5,635 bases of DNA from CG1-02-35-72 sp964564475 (GTDB lineage: Bacteria; Bacteroidota; Bacteroidia; Flavobacteriales; Flavobacteriaceae). Numbering within the stretch: position 1 is the first letter of the stretch; every line of letters begins with the position of its first letter. The stretch lies in NCBI GenBank assembly GCA_964564475.1, contig CAZMBM010000131.1, forward strand, positions 1-5,635, in the 5' to 3' direction. Positions 1-5,629 of the stretch are shown one piece after another. The notes beneath the pieces are model-generated. The model was not told the DNA's origin. It ran no database searches and saw nothing but the letters and a program-made list of their open reading frames with translations. The position numbers and the translations under genes are program-made.

Positions 1-41
1 AATCAATATTATACAAAAACATTTAAAGATTATTTATCTGT

Positions 42-722
42 ATGTCCTTAACCCAAGCCCAAATACAAGAATTAGATTCCTACTTCCGTAATTGTGGTAT
101 TGAGTGGTATGACGTCCGTTTAGAATTGATTGATCACTTTGCCAATATTTTAGAAATACAGCTTGAAAAAGAGCCGCATTTAGATTTTAAAGAAGCCATT
201 GTTACTATTCATAAAAATTTTGGCGTAAATGGCTTTAAGGAATTGTTAAAAACAAAAACCAAGGCCGTTGAAAAACAATTTTATAAATCGGCTTTTAAGT
301 ATTTTATAGGTTTTTTTAAATTACCGCGTATTATTTTAACGAGCCTTACCTTTTGGGCTTTAGTAAAATTACTTTCAAATATTGAAAACAAGGAAAATTT
401 CTTTGTAACCTTATCTGGTGTTGCTCTTTTTATTGCCGCTTTATTAACATACCGCTTATTAAAACTTAGTATAAAGAGAGGTGATAAATTTTTAGTTTTA
501 AACCAAGGGCGTCATTATTTACACATTATTCAAAGCTTTTATATTATACTAAATTCAATTACAACCTTTAGACATCATAATTTTTCAAATAATTTTGCTA
601 ATTACATCGATTTGGGGCTTTACGTAGTTCTTACCCTATTTTTAATTTCTTGTGAATATGTCTATTATCACCTAAAACAAGACATTAATAATCAATTTCC
701 AAATCTTAAATTGGCACAATAA
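42..722 (+). CDS. Uncharacterised four-helix membrane protein with soluble N-terminal domain
   Basis: I do not recognise a named function for this 226-residue protein. Residues 1-80 are soluble and helical, with the segment GIEWYDVRLELIDHFANILE (about 19-38). This resembles a 'DVR.ELiDHia..iE' motif that I remember from N-terminal regions of other Bacteroidota membrane proteins. Four hydrophobic stretches follow, at about 92-113, 119-139, 158-176 and 188-209, with a basic loop (KLSIKRGDK, 141-149) between the second and third. There is no signal peptide, so it is probably an inner-membrane protein with a cytoplasmic N-terminus. ATG at 42 is the natural start because the conserved-looking motif follows it closely; no Shine-Dalgarno is seen, as is normal in this phylum. 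It is separated from sprE by 119 bases containing a promoter-like element, so it is probably not in the sprE operon. It is confidently coding; the function is unknown. Confidence 0.85.
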   Translation: MSLTQAQIQELDSYFRNCGIEWYDVRLELIDHFANILEIQLEKEPHLDFKEAIVTIHKNFGVNGFKELLKTKTKAVEKQFYKSAFKYFIGFFKLPRIILTSLTFWALVKLLSNIENKENFFVTLSGVALFIAALLTYRLLKLSIKRGDKFLVLNQGRHYLHIIQSFYIILNSITTFRHHNFSNNFANYIDLGLYVVLTLFLISCEYVYYHLKQDINNQFPNLKLAQ

Positions 723-766
723 TACCATTTGCTTCAAAACAAATTCAATAAGCCTAGTATCTTTTA

Positions 767-774
767 TATCTTTG
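767..774 (+). promoter_or_regulatory. Candidate -7 promoter element upstream of sprE
   Basis: TATCTTTG matches the Bacteroidota -7 consensus TAnnTTTG exactly and lies in the 119-base gap before sprE, which would give a leader of roughly 60 bases. No TTG sits 17-23 bases upstream: the nearest TTTG is at 728-731, 35 bases away. The -33 half is therefore missing or degenerate. This is the best promoter candidate for the sprE-bactofilin-AtpZ-membrane protein transcript, but it rests on one 8-base match. Confidence 0.5.
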
Positions 775-841
775 TATTTTTATAACTTCAAACAATATTT
801 GACACAATTAAAAGTTTATCATTAAACTAATTACATTTTTT

Positions 842-3388
842 TTGAAAAAAACCAATCGCTATATTTTAATTATCCTCTTTTTTAGCCTACTGCTTTGGAC
901 TTGCAGCCCAACTAAAAACACTTTTGTAAGTCGGAATATAAATGCTTTAAGCACTAAATTTAATGTGCTTTACAACGGCCAAATAGCCTTTGAAAAAGGT
1001 TTAAAACAATTGGAAGATAAGTATAAAGATAATTTTTTTAAACGCATTCCTATCGAACCTTTAAAAATAGATGATGTAACATCAAGACCCTCTTTTAATT
1101 TAAAAGGAAGCGGTATTACTAAATTTTTTGACATCGCCGAAGAAAAGGCTGTCAAAGCTATTCAGACACATAGCATGAATATTAAAGGTCGTGAAAGAAA
1201 CACACAAATAGATGATGCCTACCTCCTTTTAGGAAAATCGCGTTATTACACTTTACGCTTTGTACCGGCACTAGATGCTTTTAACTACACTGTAAAAAAT
1301 TACAGCGAAGCCAATCTTATTTACGAAACACGTATTTGGCAAGCCAAAGCAAATATCCGTTTACAAAACGAAATTTATGCCATAGACGATCTCAACAAAC
1401 TTATTTTATATAACGATGTTCCTGCTGTTATTTCCCAAGAAGCACACACAGCTATGGCTATGGCTTTTAATCAGATAGACAGTACCGAGCAGGTAAAAAA
1501 ACACTTGATTTTAGCTACAGGTATAGACGAACATCCCGTTCAGAATGCACGAAACTTATTTGTGCTGGGGCAGATTTACAGAGAGCAAAAAAAAATAGAC
1601 TCCTCTAATAATATTTTCAGTAAACTCTTAAATTTTAAAAAGGCTCCCTATAAATTTAGGGTTCAAGCACAGATTGAATTGGCAAAAAACTACCAAGCTT
1701 CAGACACCGCTAACGCAGATATCTTAATTGAAACACTCAAGAAAATGGTTAGTAACTTCGATAATAGAGATTTTATAGGATCACTTTATTACGAAATGGG
1801 AATCATTGAAACTAAAAACAAAAATTACGATAAAGCCACAGAGTACTTTAACTTATCACTTAAAGCGCCCAATACCGATAAATACCAAAAACTTTTAGAC
1901 TACGAACAATTGGGTATTATTAATTTTATACATAAAAAATACCTTACTTCGGGCACTTATTATGACAGCGTCATTTCTATAGCCAATGACAAGACGGTGC
2001 GTAAAATTCGTCAAATAATTCGCAAGCGCAAAAAACTTAACGATGTGGTATTTTTTGAAACCATTGCCAATACAAACGACAGTATTTTGCGAATTGTTGC
2101 CTTGGACAGCTCTGCACAAACCGTTGTTTTTAAAAACCACATCGCCTATTTAAAACAACACGAAAAAGATTCTATTGAAAACGAACGACAACGCCAAGAG
2201 TTAATAGCGTTGAACCAGCCCAACCTATCTTCTACCGGTGGTAAATCGGGTGGATTTTATTTTTACGACAAACAATTGGTAGGCTTTGGCAAAAACGAGT
2301 TTACAAAAATTTGGGGCTCACGAAAACTAACTGATAATTGGCGGTATTCTGACAATACCAGTTTTAGTACAGATACTAAAATCACTAAAAAAGAGACCCT
2401 TAAAACCATTGTTAAGCCAAAGTACACTCTAGATTTTTATATGAGTCGTATTCCTAAATCGGCTAAAAAAATCGATAGTATTACAAAACAGCGCAACAAT
2501 GCCTATTTTCAATTAGGGCTTATTTACAAAGAACAGTTTAAAGAATACACTTTGGCCACCGACAAACTGGAAAAACTTCTAACTTTTAATCCCGATAGCA
2601 GTTTAATCTTGCCAATCCATTACCATTTATACAAAACTTTCAGCATAACCGACAGTATAAAGGCCGTTTCCGAAAAAGAATTTATTACAGAGAATTATCC
2701 CGATTCTCACTATGCCCAAATTATAAATAATCCGAATAAAAACATTGTCTTTACCAACGAAAATGCTCCCGAAACCCACTACAAAAAAATTTACAATAGC
2801 TATCAAGACGGTAATTATTTTTTAGTTGACAGTTTAACTACAATAGCTCTCAAAACTTATCGCAGCCTGCCCATAATTCCAAAATTTAAACTTTTACGGG
2901 CCTATGCCATTGCCAAATTAGACGGTCTAAAAAAATTCGACACCCTTATCAATCAAATTGCTTTTGATTATCCCAACACTATTGAAGGTAAAAAAGCAAA
3001 AAAAATACATGTAACCCTTAAAAAAGAGTTGGCGCAAGCCGACAATTTTAAATTCGCCAAAAATAAAAGTTGGTATCTCGCCCTACAATTACCTAAAGAA
3101 AAAGACACCAAAAAGCTCGTTTTTGACTTGCAAACTGTTATTTACGAAGAAGAGTTTAGCAATTTAAACCTCGCCATAAAAGGTTACGACAGAACGACAA
3201 AACTACTACTGATAAAAGGTTTTGCCAGCGAATATTCGACACAAGATTTTGTTAAATTCGTTCATAAAAAATACAAAAATGTATTGCCTCACGAATTTTT
3301 TGTAATTTCGCAGTCTGCTTACAATAAGATTCAGCAGTACAAGAACTTGAGTGTCTATTTAAAAACTAATAAAAAACCTAAAAGCTAA
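842..3388 (+). CDS. sprE: Type IX secretion / gliding motility TPR lipoprotein SprE (PorW)
   Basis: This 848-residue protein matches SprE of gliding flavobacteria, called PorW in Porphyromonas. It is a periplasm-facing lipoprotein needed for type IX secretion and gliding, reported to link the secretion motor/ring to the outer-membrane translocon. The N-terminus is a lipoprotein signal: basic MKKTNR, a hydrophobic core to residue 18, and Cys21 as the likely lipidated residue. The lipobox LWTC is atypical, with Thr at -1. A family signature follows at about 32-75 (NINALSTKFNVLYNGQIAF, then DNFFKRIPIEPLKI). Helical TPR-type repeats occupy about 122-390 and again about 551-720. Between them is a low-complexity, charged linker (about 435-530). 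The C-terminal domain (about 745-840) has the ALQLPKE...LVFDL...LLLIKGF...FFVIS pattern seen in this family. The start is TTG: the in-frame stop at 809-811 excludes ATG upstream, and the next Met is about 112 residues in, which would lose the signal peptide. The length is close to the family norm. The bactofilin gene begins 4 bases after the stop. Confidence 0.93.
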   Translation: MKKTNRYILIILFFSLLLWTCSPTKNTFVSRNINALSTKFNVLYNGQIAFEKGLKQLEDKYKDNFFKRIPIEPLKIDDVTSRPSFNLKGSGITKFFDIAEEKAVKAIQTHSMNIKGRERNTQIDDAYLLLGKSRYYTLRFVPALDAFNYTVKNYSEANLIYETRIWQAKANIRLQNEIYAIDDLNKLILYNDVPAVISQEAHTAMAMAFNQIDSTEQVKKHLILATGIDEHPVQNARNLFVLGQIYREQKKIDSSNNIFSKLLNFKKAPYKFRVQAQIELAKNYQASDTANADILIETLKKMVSNFDNRDFIGSLYYEMGIIETKNKNYDKATEYFNLSLKAPNTDKYQKLLDYEQLGIINFIHKKYLTSGTYYDSVISIANDKTVRKIRQIIRKRKKLNDVVFFETIANTNDSILRIVALDSSAQTVVFKNHIAYLKQHEKDSIENERQRQELIALNQPNLSSTGGKSGGFYFYDKQLVGFGKNEFTKIWGSRKLTDNWRYSDNTSFSTDTKITKKETLKTIVKPKYTLDFYMSRIPKSAKKIDSITKQRNNAYFQLGLIYKEQFKEYTLATDKLEKLLTFNPDSSLILPIHYHLYKTFSITDSIKAVSEKEFITENYPDSHYAQIINNPNKNIVFTNENAPETHYKKIYNSYQDGNYFLVDSLTTIALKTYRSLPIIPKFKLLRAYAIAKLDGLKKFDTLINQIAFDYPNTIEGKKAKKIHVTLKKELAQADNFKFAKNKSWYLALQLPKEKDTKKLVFDLQTVIYEEEFSNLNLAIKGYDRTTKLLLIKGFASEYSTQDFVKFVHKKYKNVLPHEFFVISQSAYNKIQQYKNLSVYLKTNKKPKS

Positions 3389-3392
3389 AGTC

Positions 3393-3803
3393 ATGTTTTC
3401 AGAAAAAAAACAACCCACATCTCCCCAAAATACAGATAGAAACATAATAGGAAAAGGTACCTCAATTACAGGCGATTTAATTTCTGAAGGCGACTTTAGA
3501 ATTGACGGTTCGGTAGAAGGCACCATTAAAACTTCAGGACGTGTTATTATTGGAAAAGACGGCGTAGTAAAAGGAACTGTAGAATGTAACTTTGCCGATG
3601 TTGAAGGCGAGTTTACAGGTAAAATAATTGTCAATCAATTACTCACATTAAAAGCCTCTTCTACCATTACCGGCGAAACAGTTATCGGCACTTTGGCCGT
3701 AGAGCCCGGCGCCACCTTTGTTAACACAACCTGTACTATGAAAGGCACAGTGAAAGAACTCAACAAAGATGAGCAATCTAAAAAAGTCGAAAAAACAGCT
3801 TAA
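3393..3803 (+). CDS. Bactofilin (polymer-forming cytoskeletal protein)
   Basis: A 136-residue bactofilin of the former DUF583 family. Bactofilins polymerise without nucleotide into filaments through a right-handed beta-helix and act as scaffolds at the inner face of the membrane for wall synthesis, polarity or appendage positioning. The core is about residues 17-118. It begins with NIIGKGTSITGDLISEGDFR and IDGSVEGTI, the typical bactofilin opening, and continues as short Gly/Val-rich strands (GRVIIGKDGVVKGTV, GEFTGKIIVNQLLTLKASSTITGETVIGTLAVEPGATF). Short charged tails flank it: MFSEKKQPTSPQNTDR at the N-terminus, and a Lys/Glu-rich end partly encoded in DNA shared with the next gene. There is no signal peptide or membrane helix. 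It starts 4 bases after sprE and overlaps the AtpZ-like gene by 35 bases, so co-transcription is very likely. Its specific role in this organism cannot be read from the sequence. Confidence 0.95.
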   Translation: MFSEKKQPTSPQNTDRNIIGKGTSITGDLISEGDFRIDGSVEGTIKTSGRVIIGKDGVVKGTVECNFADVEGEFTGKIIVNQLLTLKASSTITGETVIGTLAVEPGATFVNTTCTMKGTVKELNKDEQSKKVEKTA

Positions 3804-3996
3804 AAATTACCTGCAATTTACAGGATTGGCTTTTCAGATGGGTGTTACTTTTTATTTAGCAGCCTATTTTGGAAGAAAGCTGGATGCGCACTTTCAGCTA
3901 CACAAAAATTACTTTACGTTTGGTTTTATTATTGTAGCCATGATTTTATCGATGTACCTCATCGTAAAACAATTAAAGTATTTAAATAAAAAGTAA
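3769..3996 (+). CDS. AtpZ/AtpI-family ATP synthase accessory membrane protein
   Basis: A 75-residue protein with a basic N-terminus (MSNLKKSKKQLKN) and two membrane helices at about 16-36 (FTGLAFQMGVTFYLAAYFGRKLD) and 47-68. The pattern, first helix with 'GLAFQMG', then 'GRKLD' and a short loop before the second helix, is that of the small AtpZ/AtpI-like proteins (ATPase_gene1 family) encoded at the head of F-ATPase clusters. Family members have been linked to assembly of the c-ring and to Mg2+/Ca2+ transport; which applies here cannot be told. ATG at 3769 lies inside the bactofilin gene in another frame. It is preferred because the next Met is residue 24, inside the first helix. The 35-base overlap implies translational coupling or leaderless re-initiation. 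The next gene begins 2 bases after the stop. Confidence 0.88.
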   Translation: MSNLKKSKKQLKNYLQFTGLAFQMGVTFYLAAYFGRKLDAHFQLHKNYFTFGFIIVAMILSMYLIVKQLKYLNKK

Positions 3997-3998
3997 AA

Positions 3999-4394
3999 AT
4001 GAAAAGTTTATTAAAATTCTGTTTTAAACTACTGGCAATATTGGCAGGTGCCTTTTTAATTCAGGTATTTATACTTTACAAATTAAACCATCCCCTTTTC
4101 GACAATTACATTATACAAGCTTATCTTCTAAATTATTTTTTAGCCCTAAGTATTTATACATTTATTTTTAAACTAAAAGATCTTATAAAAAATCAGATAG
4201 GCTTTATTTTTATAGGAGGTAGTTTCTTAAAATTCTTACTTTTTTTTATATTTTTTTACCCACAATACAAAGCAGACAATGTGATTTCTAAATTTGAATT
4301 TGCAGCTTTTTTTATACCTTATCTAATTTGCTTAGTAATTGAAACACTAGCTATTATTAATATTTTAAAGACTTTAGAATACAAAAATCCCTAG
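3999..4394 (+). CDS. AtpI-like four-helix membrane protein of the ATP synthase cluster (uncharacterised)
   Basis: A 131-residue, very hydrophobic protein with four predicted membrane helices: about 7-27, 41-59, 67-88 and 101-123. Lys-rich turns between them (FKLKDLIKNQ, 57-66) suggest cytoplasmic loops. I recognise it by position and shape only. Flavobacteriia commonly carry a small four-helix protein between the AtpZ-like gene and atpB; I recall the label DUF6168 for it but cannot confirm that here. The size and helix count resemble the AtpI/UncI proteins that assist F0 assembly, so an assembly-factor role is a reasonable inference, not a demonstrated one. ATG at 3999 follows the AtpZ-like stop by 2 bases within aaaaagtaaaaATG. 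The gene is rich in T runs (for example 4238-4257), encoding clustered Phe residues. A terminator-like repeat begins 5 bases after its stop, making it the likely last gene of the transcript. Confidence 0.82.
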   Translation: MKSLLKFCFKLLAILAGAFLIQVFILYKLNHPLFDNYIIQAYLLNYFLALSIYTFIFKLKDLIKNQIGFIFIGGSFLKFLLFFIFFYPQYKADNVISKFEFAAFFIPYLICLVIETLAIINILKTLEYKNP

Positions 4395-4398
4395 GCAT

Positions 4399-4434
4399 AA
4401 AAAACCTTAAAAAAATATAAAAAAAAGGTTTTTT
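4399..4434 (+). terminator. Possible A/T-rich terminator hairpin after the AtpI-like gene
   Basis: AAAAAACCTT (4399-4408) is a perfect inverted match to AAGGTTTTTT (4425-4434), with a 16-base A-rich loop between. The right arm supplies a run of eight T/U residues after the GG, with a matching A run on the left, a form that could act on both strands. It begins 5 bases after the stop at 4394. Only two G:C pairs and a large loop make the hairpin weak, so termination may be partial, or the repeat may serve something else. Confidence 0.4.
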
Positions 4435-4460
4435 GTTCTGCAACTAAAATCCTACATTTG
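4432..4460 (+). promoter_or_regulatory. Strong Bacteroidota-type promoter for atpB and the downstream ATP synthase genes
   Basis: TTTG at 4432-4435 (-33 element), a 17-base spacer, then TACATTTG at 4453-4460 (-7 element) match the TTG-N17..23-TAnnTTTG consensus of the primary sigma factor in this phylum. Transcription would start near 4465-4468, leaving about 26-29 untranslated bases before the ATG at 4494. The -33 element shares bases with the right arm of the terminator-like repeat. The promoter separates ATP synthase structural genes from the sprE-bactofilin-AtpZ transcript. Confidence 0.75.
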
Positions 4461-4493
4461 CACAAATTTTACAGTCACCATTATTTGTCTGAT

Positions 4494-5591
4494 ATGCAAA
4501 AGAATATTCTTAGAAACTTTTTATTTATTTCAACCGTTTTATTAAGCTTTAACAGCTTTTCACAACACGAAACAGAACCGCAAAAATCAGAACACAAAGA
4601 AGCTAAAAAAGATTACAAAACAGAGCTTAAAGAAGATATTAGGCATCACGTTGCCGATTCGTATTATTTCGACTTTAATTCAGATTCAGAAACAGGTAAG
4701 TATTACGGATTTTCATTACCTGTTATTTTAATTGACAACGGTGTGCATGTTTTTATGTCATCAAAATTTGAACATGGCAAAAAGCTTGCAGAGGTCAATG
4801 GTAATTACTATAAATTATTTCACAATAAAATATACAAAACAGATGCTACTGGTGAACTGTCATTTGACGAACACCACCATCCCACAAATGCCAAACCCTT
4901 AGATTTTTCTATCACAAAAGGTGTTTTTAGTATTTTTATCGTGTCGTTATTGGTGTTTTTAGTCTTTAACAGTTTGGCAAAATCGTATGCCAAAAACGGT
5001 GCCATACCTAAAGGTATTGGACGTTTTTTCGAACCTTTAGTCATTTATATAAGAGACGAAATTGCCATACCGAGTATAGGACATAAACACTATAAAAAAT
5101 ACATGAATTTTTTACTGACCGTATTCTTTTTTATATGGTTTTCTAATTTAATAGGTATTGCCCCTTTTGGGATGAATATTACGGGAAATTTGGCCGTTAC
5201 GGCAGCACTCGCCCTTTTAACCTTTTTAATTACACAGTTTACATCAAAAAAGAATTATTGGTTACACATATTTTGGATGCCGGGTGTGCCATGGCCTATG
5301 AAAATTGTTTTAGCACCCATTGAGTTATTGGGTGTATTTATAAAACCTTTTGCCTTAATGATGCGTTTGTACGCCAATATTTTTGCCGGACACATTGTTA
5401 TTTACAGTATTTTAGGTTTGTTGTTTGTATTTAAAAGTTATATAGGTGGTAGTTTGAGTTTTGGATTAGCACTCATAATCTCTATTTTAGAGTTGTTAGT
5501 CGCTATTTTACAAGCCTATATTTTCACTATGCTGTCGGCCTTGTACTTTGGTTTTGCCTCCGAAGAACACGAGCTTGAACACAATGAATAA
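4494..5591 (+). CDS. atpB: F0F1 ATP synthase subunit a (F0 sector)
   Basis: Subunit a is the membrane stator channel that passes ions to and from the c-ring. From ATG at 4494 the protein has 365 residues. Residues 1-23 form a signal peptide (basic QKNILRN, hydrophobic FLFISTVLLSF, likely cut SFS|Q). Residues 24-140 are a hydrophilic, probably periplasmic extension with a His cluster (DEHHHP, 125-130). Membrane helices follow at about 142-160, 205-224, 230-249, 271-290, 299-314 and 322-353. The signature MMRLYANIFAGH (289-300) contains the essential Arg291 (E. coli Arg210) and Asn295 (E. coli Asn214); Gln340 in LQAYIF corresponds to E. coli Gln252. The coupling pair Glu219/His245 of E. coli appears here as His300/Glu333. 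No Na+-type signature was sought beyond this, so proton use is assumed. The C-terminus ends SEEHELEHNE. A longer frame opens at TTG 4458, but that codon is the end of the -7 element, so it is not the start. Length exceeds E. coli subunit a (271) because of the extension. Confidence 0.95.
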   Translation: MQKNILRNFLFISTVLLSFNSFSQHETEPQKSEHKEAKKDYKTELKEDIRHHVADSYYFDFNSDSETGKYYGFSLPVILIDNGVHVFMSSKFEHGKKLAEVNGNYYKLFHNKIYKTDATGELSFDEHHHPTNAKPLDFSITKGVFSIFIVSLLVFLVFNSLAKSYAKNGAIPKGIGRFFEPLVIYIRDEIAIPSIGHKHYKKYMNFLLTVFFFIWFSNLIGIAPFGMNITGNLAVTAALALLTFLITQFTSKKNYWLHIFWMPGVPWPMKIVLAPIELLGVFIKPFALMMRLYANIFAGHIVIYSILGLLFVFKSYIGGSLSFGLALIISILELLVAILQAYIFTMLSALYFGFASEEHELEHNE

Positions 5592-5629
5592 TTTTAAAAT
5601 TGAATGTTTAATTAATTAATATATATATT

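Noticed and set aside
1..41. Promoter for the first gene in the 41 bases before its ATG.
   Set aside because: No TAnnTTTG match is present; TATTTATCTG is only a loose resemblance, and the relevant region probably lies before the window.
798..844. Second promoter before sprE using TTTG 798-801 and TACATTTT near 832.
   Set aside because: The -7 part lacks the final G in register and the spacer would be 30 bases, outside the usual 17-23.
970..1155. Minus-strand open frames within sprE (970-1155, 1895-2140), over the sprE end and bactofilin (3359-3634) and within atpB (4820-5044).
   Set aside because: Each lies antisense to a well-supported gene, shows no family resemblance, and has no promoter or neighbour to support it.
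3587..3594. TAACTTTG inside the bactofilin gene, an exact match to the -7 consensus that could drive the AtpZ-like gene.
   Set aside because: No TTG lies 17-23 bases upstream, it is within a coding sequence, and a 6-base specific match is expected by chance in several kilobases of AT-rich DNA.
4214..4220. AGGAGGT, a perfect Shine-Dalgarno-like sequence.
   Set aside because: It lies inside the AtpI-like gene (encoding Ile-Gly-Gly), no start codon follows at a useful distance, and this phylum rarely uses such sites.
4458..4493. TTG at 4458 as the atpB start, adding 12 residues (MHKFYSHHYLSD).
   Set aside because: The codon is part of the exact -7 promoter element and the signal peptide begins properly at ATG 4494.
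5604..5615. ATG at 5604 in the atpB-atpE spacer.
   Set aside because: It is closed by TAA after three codons and is not a gene.
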